Below are positions 35,736 through 51,384 of a stretch of DNA of 64,000 nt, in pieces (positions within the stretch are counted from its first letter, which is position 1; every line of letters starts with the position of its first letter). A model generated the notes under the pieces. The model was not told where the DNA came from and searched no databases. It saw only the letters and a program-made list of their open reading frames with translations. Origin of the DNA: Serinus canaria (Eukaryota; Chordata; Aves; Passeriformes; Fringillidae). The translations under genes and the position numbers were made by a program. The DNA is taken from the NCBI RefSeq assembly GCF_022539315.1, contig NC_066315.1, positions 101,971,990 through 102,035,989 on the forward strand, read 5' to 3'.

Positions 35736-38700
35736 GTAAGTTTGGACATCTGTAGGCTGAGTTTTGTCATGTTTATAGAAGCACTGACTGATGTGATTTG
35801 GTCTTGGTGCTGAGTTTTGAAATCAATGTTCTTTCTGACTAAAAACATTCTGTACCACTGAAATTGTATATGGCAGTTTAAAACTGGCTATAACACTGCC
35901 AAGTAGAAACATAACTAAATTTTAACATATTAGTATGGGCATAGGAATATTCTCTCAGTAGGGGTTAACACCATCACAAAATAATCTTTAAAACAAGTTC
36001 TAATGGTGGAAATCACATCATCCTACTGACACAGGAAGTCCAGCTCTCCAAGGGCTGTGGCCAATGTGTTGTCATCTCGTGTTTCTCTTACACTCTCAAA
36101 GCCTGCTTTGGAGTGCCAGATTTTGAATTTGGAATGGCTCAAGACTGTTGATGAAAACAGTGGGACCAAGTGGCAATCCTCTTGACATGGGTATTTGGGA
36201 AAGACATCTGACATTTCCCACAAATTAGTGCAATGGGCTTAAACAAGCAATTAAAAACATAATCCAAAACAATTAGAATTACTTCCTAAGAATGTCACTA
36301 CAGTGTTACAGGTGAAGCAATAGACAGAGGTGGTACTCAAAAAAAATTAGAGGTGAAGCTATTTCACATTTTAATAAGACAAGAAAAATCTGTTGATAAT
36401 AACTTTCTAAAGACAACCTCCAGTTTCCAGAGTAAAAAAACAGTTCTAAAACTCTCATACAATCTCTGTTAAATTAATTAAATTTCACGAGTTTGACAGT
36501 GTTAATACTTCTGTCATAAATAAGTAAAGATTTTAGATGTTACTTCTTGAAGCCCACAAAATTGAATACAGTGATGAAAAATCAACCTAAAGTAGCCAAT
36601 GCAGCACCATCTCTAACCTGTGTTCAAGAGGCATCCAACCTCCCTTCCCTGATTACAGGACTGAAAAAAGAGACCTTGTTATAGCATGAAAGAACTGATC
36701 TAAATCAATGCCTTCTTCCTCATTACTCTAAACTTTTGCTGAAATTTGTTTTCATCATCATTTGTTTTCATTTCATCAATAAGACTTCAGGTTCCTGAAG
36801 TCAAAAAATGAACTCTTCCTTCTCTGTGTAAACCTCCTTGCTCATTATTGCATTGAAACTTTAAACAATGCACAGAGTAGACAAAAACCACTGAAGGTCA
36901 TGACAAATATTTTGGTCTTGTCTCTGGGATCAAAATTTGCTTCAGAGCTTGGTCTTGGAAGCAGCTGAGCTCTGTAATTATTTAGAGAATTCAAGAAAGT
37001 GTCCTCAGTCAGGGTAGCCTACATCTATTTAATTCAGTCCCTTCACAGTTTATGTTGCAGGGTTGCAATTTATCACCATTTCCCTCAAAGAGCAGTCCCA
37101 TAGACTTGCTGCAGGTTTATATTGAGTCTAAGGACAATGTTCTCCCTTTTGAGCACAGGGCCCCAACATCCCAGTCCTTTTGTGCCTAGAAATGGAAGGA
37201 TGAAAAATTTGCCTAAATATGTGGATATAATGAAAGTATATTTCCTTTGTGTGGTATTGCCAACATTATTATTTCTAATACTGATAAATTAATTCCATGT
37301 GCCATATGACAGAACTTCTCTAAATATTTGCAGGTTTAAACCATTTTATTCTTTCAGCTATTGAACAGGCTTCTTAAAAGGTATTCACCAATAAAGCTTT
37401 GTAGTATCAATGGGAGTGGGTTAATTGAACTTTTTTAAATGTGTAATGCATAAAAAGCCCATAATCTAAAATTTTGTCTGCAGTGGCCAGGAATGCAACC
37501 CTGGAAGACTGTATTTTGCACCTGTCATGACCAAAATATATCACATGTCTGGAAAGAAAGTCTATTTCTACTTTTCGTAGTGTTCTAGGAAATTTGGATT
37601 TTTTTCTGCATGCCATCAATGTCAGTTAAATTATTCAAGCAATTTAGATTCTATGTAGGGGGCAACAATAAGTCTTTAATTCAACAAACTATCTTTTTGC
37701 CTACATGCCACTGCCCTGTAGCTTCTAAATGTGAAATCATTTGGGAAAACTTTGTGGAACATGGTGTCTGTTTTAAGTTTCTTAATGCGAATTTGAGAAT
37801 CTAAGTGCCTTGCAGTGTGCTGTCTGAACAAATTTTTACACTTTCATCCTGAAAACAGTATTATGCTTACAAATAAAAATCTGCTGCAGTGAAAGGTCTG
37901 CTGACTCACTGCTGTTTGCCCCATGGTGTTCATTTAGATTAGTGCTGCTACAGTGGTTTAGTTCCACCTCAGAAGATAATGAGTCTAAATTTTATTTCTG
38001 TTAGTTGTGCAGGCATATACTGCAGGATAAATATCTGCAAAGCAAAGGTGGGGGGACAGAAGAAACTGTTCATTTTGTAAAAATTAATTTTAAGGTAATG
38101 ATGATTCTTTTCTTGTCTTTTCTCATATACACACACAAAGACTTCTGTCAAAAAACATCAGATAATAAATTTGGGCTAAGTTTTCCACTCCCTCCAAATG
38201 GGAAGTAGCTGAGATTTGTTGTAATTTTTTTTCAGCTGAGTGATCTGGACAACAGTCTGCAAGCTGGTTGCAGGTGCAGATCTGCTAAAAACTTTTCCTA
38301 CAGTGAGAAAAAAGACACAGGTAAATATAACAGGACTGGTGCACTTGGGTGTTTTTCCTGATCAGAGTTTTAACTAACATGTGCATTCAGATTTGACTTT
38401 CAAAGTAACCTTAAAAGAGGTATCAGTGAATACAAAACTAATTGTAAGAGAAGAAGAAAAGGGCCCTGGAGTTTCTGGGATCTGCCCCTCCACCTGCTTC
38501 TCCCAAGCCTGTGCAGGTAGAGGGCCCACAGCAGTGTCCCTATCCACGACTGGTCTGCCCCAGTGCTCCTCTCAGTAGAGCACACAAGAAAGGAGAGGCT
38601 GTTCATGCCATTAGTGCCACAACAGGGCATGGCCAAAACCTTGATCCATGCAGTAAGTTTCCTTTGTCAGCCAAATGAAACAGATAAAATGGCAGCAAAT

Positions 38701-41390
38701 ATGGCTTTTCCTTCTTTTCCCTCTGGACATGTATTTTCTTTCTTAATTTTGGCACTCTGCTATTTTTTCATAATTCAGAATATGTAGAAGTGGCACACGG
38801 TGTCTTATTCAGCTAGCACCAGAACAAGGCGCTGTTCACAACAGGAATTTCTTGTTCTTGTAACACAACTGAATGGAATGAGTGAACTCTTCTTCAATTT
38901 GTACTCTGGATAGGAGCAGGAGTGGTATTGATTGGCAAGATGGCATTGAATCATTGATTATATAAGAGGTTTAAATCATTTTACCTAGAGATATTTAAAG
39001 AAACTTCTTTCATATCCACCAAATACCTCATTAGCTCAAGAGATTTTAATCCCATGGTGTGGTAAGACCTCATTGTGCCATAAAAATTTACTGCTGACTT
39101 AGCTGGTTTAAGATGAAACCCTGAAAATTAACTGACCTCAGAAGTGTGATTGTGTTTCCAAACTTCCAACAAAATCTGGAGTTTTAATTCCACATGAGAT
39201 ATGCAGTATGACTTTTTTTTGTTTGTTTGTTTTGGCGTTTGTTGTTGGTGTTGCTGTTTTTGCTAGTATGACCAAAGCACTCAAAGAGAGCAATTCTCCT
39301 AAACAAATATGTTTATCTATACTGTAGACATCTGTGTATGAATTATAGCTCATTATAGTCATGTGGCTTTCCCCTGGATTCAAAGGAAAAAATGTTTCTG
39401 AGATATGATGCACCCCATGCTAATGCAGAGATCAGAGCCAGGCCAGGTAGACATACTCAAACACTAAACTCTCCTGTTCTTCACCATTGACTCAGAAAGC
39501 AGTACTGGGGACCAGCTCACCCAGAGCTTTCTTTTCCATCTATACAAGCACACAGTTAGTTGAGATTAATCTGATGAAAAGCAGTGAAATTATTCTGAGG
39601 CAGAAAAACCCAAAACAAGATCACTAAGCTCTAGGGAAGAGGGGACATTGAATTGGTATGGTGTCAGCTTGTGCCATAGACAGAGGATCTGGAGGAGGCC
39701 TGCCAGTGAAAGCAACCTGGTTGCCTTCAGATTTAAGCACATGATGAGGCAATCTTCATTTAATATGCCAAAAATTGTGATCTAATATAATTATTTTAGG
39801 TATTCATACTATGCTCTTGGCATTGTCCTAAGTCTGTTCTCTAAAGCCACTCTGCTGCAGGAGACTTCCCCCTCTGCAGTACTGCCTTACAGGTAGTGGC
39901 ATTTGAAACACAGTTCAGATTAACACTGGTCTTTCTGCATAAAGGTTTCGCTTCAAATATAAATATTTCACTGCAACACTGATTGATGCAGATGCATTAA
40001 AAATGATCAGGGATGTTCAGGTGTTATTTAAAGTTGAGAACTCCAAGGTAAGAAAACTAATTTCTCAGTTCATTAGGCACTCCAAGGAGCTACTCCACTG
40101 AGGCTGTAGCTGTCTCTGACCTGTGTTCATAAAGTAGACAAGCTGAGAGTGCCCCTTTTCTCCTTTCTTTCTCAACAGTGAGCATTTGGCAGCTGTTAGG
40201 TCTAACTGTTAAAATAGAATGATTATTCTATTTCATATTTCTCATTTTCATCAAAAGGGATTAGTTCATAATCCTTCCTACCATTTCATTGAGCTAACAA
40301 AGCTGTTTTTCAACTGCAACAAAAAACTGAAAAATTATTACTCGTTATGACTAGAAGACAGATTGATTTTCCCTTCCCATTTTGTTTAAAACAAAAATGA
40401 TTCTAGGCTTAGCAATAAAACTTGCATAGCAGATTTGCCACTTCAGGATACCTTTACTATCCTGTTATTTCCCTGAAGTATAATCTTGGGAGACTTAAAA
40501 GAGAGTGAGCAGAATGGCAACATGTCAATATAATGTATAAAAACTGTATATCCATAATATTTTACCAGCAACCATAAACATAAGTATATTTGTACTTGGA
40601 AATGTTTTCCCTATGTCATTTAAAGACTGAAAGGTTTAAGACATATGCCTAAAATTACCTCTTTGAGAATTTAGTCATCTATAAACACATCAAAGCAAGA
40701 TAATATCTGTATCTGTATTGCATGGTATCCAAACTAGTTACACAGAGTGCATTCAGTGAATACAGTCAGCAGTATCAAATATACTGACAAAGTCTCTTTT
40801 CTTATGATTTAATCAAGATTTGATATTAAGGAAGACATTCTGTATTTATCATTTGGGTTTTCACTGAGATGGTTGGAGCAGAAATTAAGCTCTGTCATAT
40901 CAACTTCCATCCATGGTTGTATCTCTAAAGTGGTTTTCCTAGCAGAACATTTTATTGCTGCTTTCATAAACATCCATAATTGTTCACTGGTAGAAACACA
41001 CAGAAATTCAGTTAGCCTCCATGTAACACATCTCCCTGCACAGGGTGTTTTTTTCCTTCTCGTGGAAATAGATGGAATAATGAGTATGGGGCTGAAACAG
41101 TGAGGCAAAAACCAGCATTGGACAATTTGCTCTATATTCCAATTTTCCTGTTCAAACAATTTTTCTATAAATGTTTGTGGTACCTTTAATTTTCTTTCCT
41201 GTCCTGCTCTGTGTTTTGTATCAAAAGGATCACATTATCTTATACAATGTATAAAATGTCAGGCACCAAAAAGGAGTAAATAGTCTTACAATAACATATT
41301 TCAGTGTAATTTACACAGTTAATAACTGAGAAATGTGAGACAGATCCTTAAAAATAATATTGATATTTGTAGCAGTAGCCATTGCAACAA

Positions 41391-41452
41391 TGTTTTTAGT
41401 TTATTTTTGCTGATGTTTTTTAGTTATGTTTTTTAGTTTATTTTTGCTGATG
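41391..41452. repeat. Direct duplication of a T-rich 25-26 bp unit
   Basis: TGTTTTTAGTTTATTTTTGC and the following TGATG occur at 41391-41415 and again, with one extra T, at 41427-41452. Eleven bases separate the copies, and these repeat part of the same unit (TTTTTTAGTTA). A slippage-type duplication. Confidence 0.85.
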
Positions 41453-44400
41453 ATGCTCTCTATTAAATGCTCACATAATAATAAATAATGTGTTGATTTT
41501 GTTGATTAATTTAAAATTACTGAAACAGTTGAGAGGGATGCTTATCACATGCAGTCTGTAGCAGACCAGGGAACAAATACCCAGCTGGTTATTTAGTGAA
41601 AACAGAGAGCAGGATGTACAAATGAGAGCTATGTGTCATCAAGTGTTTCCTTTGAAATGCCTGTTACTCAGGTAAATCTTCTAAGGTGACACTGTACTCA
41701 TTAAAGACACCCAGAGAAAAGATGTTCTAATTATGTGGAGAGTAGAAGAGCAACTCAGTGCACTGCCAGTCCAGAGTGAGGCACTGGAAAATGTGAGTAG
41801 TTGCTAGGATGCTGCTGCCTTTTGACACTCAGGCACTTCTGAGGCACAGGAAATTGTGCTGATCAATCGCATGAGAAAACTTCTTATCTCAAGCCTCTCC
41901 CACACATTTCAGTACCAAGGGCTTTGAAAAAAGGAGGAAAAAAAAAGAAGTGTATAACAGCAAATGTTAGAGGAAAAGTGGCCAATTAAATGCTAATATT
42001 CTGTTCTGGGTCATTGACTTGGTTTATGCAGTGCAGCAAGAAATGGTTTGTAAAATTTCAAGTGCTGAAAACATACTTACATTTTTTTTTAGACAAAGCC
42101 AGTCTTATTAAATTAAATTCACATTTTTGGGATGATGAGGCTTGAGGTTTGCTCAGTCTTGGGATGGATTTTACAGCACATGAAAAAGCCTGCAGTTGAC
42201 TTTATGTAGCTACAGTGTGAAACACGCCAAATTCAGCTGAATTATTTATTGTGAGCGTTTTATGACTAAATACTGTCATCCACTTGGGATGTCAGAAATC
42301 ATGAACATAAAACAGCTAACTGGAGACTCAACTGGTCTAGTGGTTGTAATAGTACCAAAACCTGTCATCCCATCTGTTGGACTCAGCAGTACATGTGAAT
42401 CTCTTCACCTGCTATGTAAAGGCACTTTGCCACTGAATAATGGCAGAGGGCAGACCCAGAGGATCACCCACTGCTAAGAAACCCCCTCACAAGGGTAGAG
42501 TCTCCCAAGCCAGAAACACAGCAGCAGCAGTTTGGAGGACAATAGTGATCAATATATCCTTCCAAGGTAGGAGATTCTTATCTAGGATTTCACTGGGGAA
42601 GGATATGTATGGAATTTATCACAAAGCAACTCTCCAGTTTTTTCCAGTTTTTCCAGACTTACCAGGTGACCCTAAAAAATTCTAGATGACTTTAGGTTTA
42701 GGGAATACAGATATTCTCAAATACAAACCCTACAAATCTATGCCACATTTGTGTATTTTTTTTCTTTATTTGGCTTTCTACAGACAGATATGTTTCTGTT
42801 TTAAACCATGTTTTCAGACAGTGATAGTACTGTAAATAGCAATATAAGCTTTCAAAAGAAAGAAAATTTCTCTATTTTTTACAGTTCAGGAGACAGATTG
42901 AATATATGTGTATATAGACTTTTCAGATATTCTGTGAACTACAAAAGGAACTTCTCATTTATTAAGTACAGGTAGACCAAAAAGGGACAAGAAATCATTG
43001 CCTGCAATGTAAATGATGGAGTGTGACACACTGTGTCCCAGGGTGATGAACAATGCCCTTTCAAATTTATTCCTGTAATTAAGTTAAGCAATTCTGAATA
43101 TGAATTGACCTTTAAGGATTGCTAGCTATTTATCCATATTCAAAGAAGAGTGAAAATACTGGCATTTATAAAGTGGACATAATTTACGTTCTGGCAGCAG
43201 TAGCAGCATCAGCAGCATGGGAACATAACTGCACTGCTAAATTGTTAAAACAAGCAGCATTCTTCTAAACCAAGGAGAAGCAATAGATACATAAAAGAAG
43301 TTTTGATTATGGGCTGTAGAGAATTAACACATGGTATGAATTCTGCTGAGCCTCATGCCTCTGTGGTTCCTGGCATGGACACTGAAGGTTTAAAGAGGTT
43401 TATCTCTCTGCAGTATGAACAGGTCAGTCTGTTCTGAGGCAACTGAAAATTGTATGTCCTGAAAAATCTCATAAAATCACCCTAATTGCAGCCAAAGCTA
43501 GTACCAGGCAGTTAGAGAATATACAAAATAATCCTCCTTCTCTAGGTATTAGTCTAAGTGATGCGAAATACATACATCAAACTGGAATATTGCCTTCAGC
43601 AGTTCTCTCCAAGAGAGGTGAGTCTCATAAACCTGAGCCTTACAAGCAGGGAGGTTGAAGAGTGCCAGGGCTGGTGTCCACATCCAGTTCCCAAGCACAC
43701 ACCAACACACACACACCTCCATATCATCCCTCTCCCATGGAAAATGGGCTTGACTTATTAAGTGAGGTGGAACTTCTCTTTGGAGCTATTGTAAACATTC
43801 TAAAAATGTAAAGACAAGACATGAAGACTGCTCAACAATAAAGAGACAACTAGAGAGTGACTACTGTACAAGTACAGACTATGCATGGTCCATCTCTCAG
43901 GTATTTATATGGCTGATCTGCTATGAAGACAGTGCGTGCATCATTGTTGCCATAGTTACAGCGGCCTTGAGGGGTATGTACTGTATCACTCTTCTCTTGC
44001 ACTTAAAGCAATTCCATCTATTATTTATGTGATTACTGCTTCTTTCACCACTTCACCTCTATCCTGCACTACCATCCAGTTGTTTCACTCTCCTGCAGTT
44101 CATTGAGCATGACTTGTATGATTCAGATTAGGCAACCACGAAAATGGCAAGAGATAATTTTCTATTGAAAAATATAAACCTTTCCATGATCTTTTGTGAA
44201 TATAAATTCCAGATTGTGTGATTTTTTTGGATAAGCATTAAATACAGTATTCTCAACATGATTATCAATTCTTTTCCAGGAATGAGAGGAAATACAAAAG
44301 AATACCTGATCACATGTTAAAAAGGAAAGAAAAAAGTAATTGTTTTATGTAGTTTTTTAGCCTTTGGTAATTCAGTCTTCTCTTGAGGCAAAGTTTACTA

Positions 44401-47400
44401 CAGTCCTCAGGAATTATACTGATTTAATGCTAGTTTACTGACAATGGCAAAGATCTACTCATCCTGTAGTTGATGTCTTGGGAAGATAAAGCAGAGAAAA
44501 TAACAAAATGCTTCTTTTAGCTAGTTTTGGTTTTATGGTCTTAAAACATTTGTTAAATACATTGCAATATTGACTAAATTATTTGCCTGAAAAAATAAAA
44601 AGAAAGATAATGCTTGAGTAATACTTCACATATCTCAACACAGCAGTGCCAGCTGCCTGCCTTCTACAGTGTGAGCAAAGGAAAAGAAAAGTAACCTGTA
44701 ATTTTTAGACTGTGCTGTGCTGTTGCTGTGATGTGATGGAGAGAAAGGGAGCTTTGGGAAAGCACTGTGTGGAGGCTCTGGCGTATAGATTTGGCCAGTT
44801 TCCAGAAGCTGGAAACTTAAGAAGTGCATGCCATTTAATTAAAATTCCTCCCTTTTTGTTATAATGGCAGTAATATACAGTCAAGAATAATTTCTGTGCT
44901 TGGAATGGCATTTCTTACTGAGACAGGTGTCAGTCTCCATGATTTCACTGTGGCCTCTGTGTGGGCAGTTTTTTGATACTGTTACCCCTTACAACTTTAA
45001 ACTGTGCTTGTACTGTAGATAGAAATACTTAGCCTTAATTCTGTATGGCAGCAGAAGCTTTGGAATAGCACAGCACAAGCACCCTTAGCTTGCTATGTCC
45101 AAATACCCTTTTGAAAGTCACTCCCTTAAATTATCAGTTTCTCTCATCTTTCTTTAGTATCCCAAGAGCCTCAGCTTCAGCTGAGGCATTTTATTACTGT
45201 CAGATGACAGACCAACACAGTTGGGTTTTAATCCTTCTCTAAATATGGGACTATTTCCTATTAAAAATGTGTTCAAGAGCCCCCACCAATCTAAACCCAC
45301 AACCCCATGGTGACCTTGAAACATTGAACATTGGCTCTGAGCAAGACTATTTGAATTTGACAGCCACCATTTCAAACCTAATGTCACAGCCCAGATCCAG
45401 GCTGAACAAGCATCTAGTTGCCTTTCACAAGAGTTTCTGTGGCTGCCTCTGCACCCTCCCATCCTGTCTTGTCTGTAGGAATGGGAGCATAATACAGGAG
45501 AGGAGCATTTGCAGAAGGCTACCATCCAGGACAGTTGTCACCTTGCCTTGCACAGCCCCCTTCAAGCACTCTCTTAATCTAGTTTGAAAACACATATTGG
45601 TGTCACTTGCTCATTTTGACACTGAGCTGGAAAGAGCTGTGAGGGTTGCTAACCTCAGCACTGTCTCATTTCATGTATGAGTAATAATTCCATATTCCCT
45701 CGAGGGAGATGAATGCTAATGGCTTGAAACTGAGAGTGCTGAGCATTTAAAGCCTCTGCTGAAGTCATCTTCTAGCACAGAAGGCATTCTAGCAATTACA
45801 AATGCTCCTGCTCCTCCTGGGATCAGGACATAAATAAGGGTCTATATTTTGCTGTTGCTACTAAAGAAGCTCCAGTGTCTTCTACATAGAGGAAAAGTAA
45901 TAATATGGTTCATTTAGATCACTGCTTTGTACTGTTCAGATGTGCCTAGCTGTCCTCTGTCACTGCTTTCAGTGAAGCCATATCAAAGGGCTACAAACAG
46001 CCCATCTGATACTGTGAACACACTGTGAACTTCCACATATTTGTCAAGTCATATCAAAGCTCAGCTAAATGTAATCCCACATCTCCTGCTGGTTCATGGC
46101 AGTCCTTGGCTGTGCTGTTTAAGAATTAAATGTGTTCCTCTGAGACAATAATGACTGATTCCTGAGTTCCAAGGATAGCAGGTAAAGGAGTTTTCTCCAC
46201 ATTTTTTCTCCCTTCAGTTAGAAAAACTAAACTCTTCTCCAATTAATTGCCCATTCAAAATAACAGTATTTTGAAAAGTATTCAACTGTCGTTTTTTAGT
46301 CCACAGTAATGCAGAACTTGGCATTTGTATAACTCATGCGCAAAAGTTTTTCTAAAAAAATTAATGTATGACATGGCCTCATCAACCTTGCTAATCCTAT
46401 TTTATTCTTTGCAGTGGGAAGCGTGAGAATAGAAAAGCAGATGTTTTTCTCATGGTTGTTTAGGTGGAAAAATTAAAAAAAAAGCACCCAAGAAAATAAT
46501 TAGGACCAGGCTGAATCATTTTCAGAGTGACTTAAAAGCATTGAAGCTTTTCCACACTTCTAACACATAGGAGTTTTCATTATATATAAAAACTGGAAGA
46601 TCCTCATCTCTGCATATGAGGCTGTTATCTTTCCTCACTCCTGTGTTATTGCCTATTCTTTCATGTATCATTCAAATGGTGTCAAACTTCCTATAATTCT
46701 TGGGAAAGAAATAATTCTCTTTTTTTAGAGCTGAATTGTCTTAGATTCATAGCTGCCAGTTTTACCAAGTGAACAGATGGTAGCAGCAATATCACAATGT
46801 TTTTAACAGACAAGCTCGGAGGAATAGGGTCAAGAAGGAAAAGACTGAGGGAGCACTATTTGCATTCTTTTACTCTTTTTTCTCTCATAATTAGTAAGAG
46901 ATTTATGCTAGGCATATTTAGTAATTTCAGTTAGGCATTTTCCTTTCCTCTTTGAGCAGTAGGAAGCCCTCTCAGGGTACATTTCATTCAGTTCAAGGTT
47001 TCCATAACCTCTGCTTTGCCCAGACCAGTGCAATCCCAAGAACGGGCTGTCAAGATTTCTGCAGAGCTCTGAGATGTGAGCATGGAAAAAGACCTTCTCA
47101 CCAGCCTCAACAAAAGTTATTGCTGTCATTCTTTGCAAAACTTGGTGACTTCATGCTGTTGTTTCACCAGAAATCACAAGCTCTCATTGTCAGAATTCCT
47201 TGCGTTATAAAGACATTTCAACTTAAGCTAAAAGCAAGCAATAGCATTTTCCTTGATTTGTAGCAGTGTTGAGTGCTTGCAGCTTTTATGACTGGAATCA
47301 GATTTGTGGGTTCTCAGCACTTCTGCAAGTCCTCATTTAACTTAAAATTTTCTTGCTTTGGTAATTTTTTAAATACTTTTAATACTACTGGCACTGCTGT

Positions 47401-49480
47401 AAGAATATGATAGCAGAACAGAAGACTTGCTTTTGGCCATATGACCTACTTTGTAGCTACTTTCACATTCAATTATTCTTTTGGCTTCTCTATAATTTTA
47501 CAATATTAAGAGTTTTTTAAATTAAAACTTAATATTTTATTGTGACATAACAAAAAATCCCCCCCCAAAAAAACTATTGGCCAAAATCTTCCAAGGGGTT
47601 GGGACTATGTGAGTGAAATATAATGAATAAGAGCTGGTCCAAAATATTCAGGACTTGAAGATACAAACTGGGCTTCTCCAATATCACTGAGTCTGAAAAG
47701 TAACCTTATCTAAAACATTCAGAAAAGTAGCAAGTGCTACTGGGGCCACTGAGAGTTTCTAAGTACTGAGTAGTTCTGAAATTAAAGTTATGTATTGCCA
47801 TGCTTGAAATACCAATTTAGGCCCTTGGTGAAGGTTTTGATTTGAAAAAATCTGTCATGATCTATGAGATCTTGCAGAGGGAACCTGAGAAATTGCTCAA
47901 TGTTGCAATGTAACTTGAGGAGAAATTCACTTTTGGGTAGGAAGCTGGTTATCTTATCAGTTTATGCTTTACAACCAAAAATCAATATGATTATAAAATG
48001 CCCTTTTAAAATGATAATTAATGAATAACTCAGTGGATGCCAAAGTTATGGAGCAGGGCTCTCAAAACAAACTTCCATTTTACTCTCTTGAATGTTGTGC
48101 TTTTATTAATAGATTAAATAACCACTACACAAACAAAAACTCAAGCATTACATGAGCCAGCATGAGGAAGGCAGTACATAAGTTAGAAGGCCAAAAGACA
48201 TCTGTGGCATCACCCTCTCTTGTCAGCCTTGGCAGTCAGATTTCTCAAAGTACATCATCTGCACATCCATAGAAGCATTGACCTGGTTTAATGTGGGATG
48301 ATGTGGTACTTAATGTAGGGAAGGAGGCAGAAGTCTAAAAAATTTAAACCTTTCTAGTAAGAGCCCACTTCTCCACCAGTGGAATCTTACCAGCTCCTTC
48401 TCCTCACATTATCTTTTTGGCTTGGCAGGAACCCAGCCATCCCTGTCCTCAAAATGTTTTCTAAATCCAGCTTGAGAAACTGCAGTTTGAGCCACTGGAA
48501 CCAGTTTTGTTTATCTCCTAGGCTCAGATACAGGCATAAGTTTCACTCCTCTACTTCAATACTCATCAGCTTTGGTCAAGTACCCCATTAACCTTCCCTC
48601 TGGCAACTTCTCAAGCATTTTACTGTGCAGCACATTTCCAGGCTTCTAATTACAGCCTGCTCTGCCCCCACTCAGACCTGTTAGCGTGCATCCTGACCTG
48701 GAGACACCAGACCTGAACTGATGACAGCAGTATCATATCCCAGAGGTGGGTGCAGTCATACCTACACCAAACAGAGATGTAAAGTCATCTTTGCACTTCC
48801 TACTCAAGAGTCTCCTAAATAATGACAGGACTACATTAATCCTTTTGGACAGTGCCCTTGTGAGCTCAGTAAGGATGACTTATGATCAGATGAGTATCTG
48901 CCAAAAAACTGCACTCTCTGTTCAAGGCTACTGTGTACAGAGTTCATATAATTTTCATTCATACTGCATCATTATTTGACGCAGATCACAAATTCCGTTC
49001 AGCTTCTTAAAAGATGTTCTCCCCTATTTGGCAATATTTCACTGTATCCAGTACCACTGTTTTGCATAAGCATATTTTTTTGCAGCTAATGTGACCCTTA
49101 AATTGCTAGAGGATTTCACAGTTATTTCAGACTCCTGTCTTGCATTATACAGTGCTGTCATAGAGTTTATGCTGAAAATACCATTGTAGTAGCAGATCAA
49201 CATTAATTCTTCACACATTCTGTGACATTAATTCTCTACTGCAAGCCTCTCACAGAACAAAGCACCTGACAAGAAGAGAAGGAAATTTTGTAAATTAATG
49301 AAACAGAAGGAAAAGGACCAGATGGGAAAAAAAAAAAAACAACAGAATTTTGTTTAGATGCCTCAGTTCATTTCATAAGGAATGAAAAAATGCAGGCCCC
49401 AGAGGCTGCCTGGGACTGACAACTGCCTTAAAAACAAGTAGTTTGGTTGGTAGTACATGCCAGAAAGAGGAATATACTTA

Positions 49481-49508
49481 AAATTAATTCTCTTAAATTA
49501 ATTCTCTT
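49481..49508. repeat. Two-copy 14-bp tandem repeat
   Basis: AAATTAATTCTCTT is repeated exactly and back to back at 49481-49494 and 49495-49508. A minor local slippage event in AT-rich DNA. Confidence 0.9.
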
Positions 49509-51384
49509 GCTTATACCTGCACCTTAGATTCCTATGCATGAGTAGATTTGTAACTAGAAATCAATTCACTCAGCCACCCCTGTTGTATTTTTGGTACAAA
49601 GGAATGCCTCAGAGTCATTTTAGATATGACCAGAGGAGGGTTGCCCTTTTTTAATATATTAGTTAGAGTTCAGGCAGGATGAGCACTCAGACAGGATGGG
49701 TTTTAGTTGCTTGACTGTTTGGGATTCTCAAACATATTTTCTGCTTCCCAGACATGCATGACTCATGCTTTTATTTAATAACTTTTTCATGCAATTTCAT
49801 ATACAACCCCAGGAAGAGAGGCCTTTGCTTAAGCCACAGGATCCTAGCCTGGATATTTCAATCTCCATGTCACAGAGTCAATGTTCCTCCTTTGTTCTGT
49901 ATCTGTGCCTGTGGCTGCAGGACAGCACAGCCTCAACAAGCAAGTTGGTGCAAACCTGTGATATAAGGCTAATCTTATGGATGTCTAAAAATTTTGGAGT
50001 CATTCCTCTAAATCTCTTCCTACTCTCTGGTTGAGGGATGCTCTCCTTGGCCATAAGGTCAAGAAATCTTGATTTCCCTTGTAAGACAAGAAATAGCTGC
50101 TCTTTTACCTCTTTTAAAGATGGAATAAGCTATTTTCCTGTAATTTCTGTTTACTAAAGGGAGTAAACTTAAATGAAATAAATATCTTTAGACTATCACC
50201 TCAACAGCAAGAGAGGTGAGAAGAAGCCTATCTTCTCAAAGAGCTAATTGGCCCAGGAAGAAATACTTTCATTCACTCATATAAATTTAGACATCTGTTT
50301 TCACCTTCTACTGCCCTGTTGATACCCAAGTGATTTTTATTCAGTTTGTCCAGATCATCTAGACAATGTAACAAAGACAAGACAATTTCTTTGTTCCTTG
50401 GAGCAGTAAATTAAGCTAAAACAGCTTGTCAAACTAATGTTCTTTCCTAGCAGAACATCATCCTTAAGAACCTTCATTACTTTCTCTCTGTAAAGTGCTT
50501 TGCAATAGTATCAGAAAATAGTATTTTCTGAGCTGAATTCTGTGGGCCTCAGTGTACCACTCTTTAAGTGAGCTTAAAGATGTAGTTTAACAATTACTGA
50601 TTTTACCCTCCATGTGACCCAGCTGTTACATGACAGAGAATTAGTATCCTCATAATTCCCATTTAAAAAGTTAAAAAAGATTGCATGGAAGATGTGCTCC
50701 ATTATTTGTGCTATTCTTTGTTCTGCCAGACATCAATTTACCCTGTCCAAGCAATGTTATCAAGGGCAGCCTAAAAAGAAATGCAATTCTAGAGGAAGAA
50801 CTTGAGTGATTTGTGAACATGTAGGGTAGTCTTTATCTTTCAAACTGAGGAAAAAATATAATTTTATTCCATATTTTTTTTCCTTGAACAAAATCTGAAA
50901 AGTGGAAACCTCTTACCTCCTGATTTACATTGCAAGAAAATAAATAAGGAGGATTAATCTTTTGTTCTCAGCAGGTAAGATGCTTATATCTGACTTTTAT
51001 AGAATGAATTTTATCTCATCAGTATAAATTGTACAGTTTTTGTAATAACTGATTCATATGAGCTCCATGTATCAGATTAATGCCTAACTTCGATTGCAAA
51101 TCTCCACAATGAAAATTAATGACGACATCTCTCACACATTTCCCCTTAGACAGTCTGAAATCTAATTTAGGAATGTTGCACAGGCAGCAAATATCTTAGT
51201 GAATTCCTCAAGAATATACCAAGAATCTGAACTGACTTCAGCTGTAAGAAAACTTTGGTGACTCTAAAATATAAACATAACACTATTTGTTTATTGTGTT
51301 ATTGTGTGAACGCTGAGTTTATCTCCAAGATTAAACAAATCCAATAACTGTGACTGTTGGTGCCCCCCATTTTAGCAGCACAAA

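Larger units (their letters stand above)
35736..51384. other. Long non-coding stretch, nothing recognised except small duplications
   Basis: About 15.6 kb with no recognisable gene, RNA, CR1 or LTR. T-rich (GTTT)n-like sequence occurs at 39210-39262. Short direct duplications lie at 41391-41452 and 49481-49508. Open frames of 100-123 codons (40809-41159 and 45154-45525 minus, 45267-45587 and 46952-47263 plus) sit opposite one another and show no known motif. This is the emptiest part of the window and may be ancient single-copy DNA or intron. Confidence 0.5.
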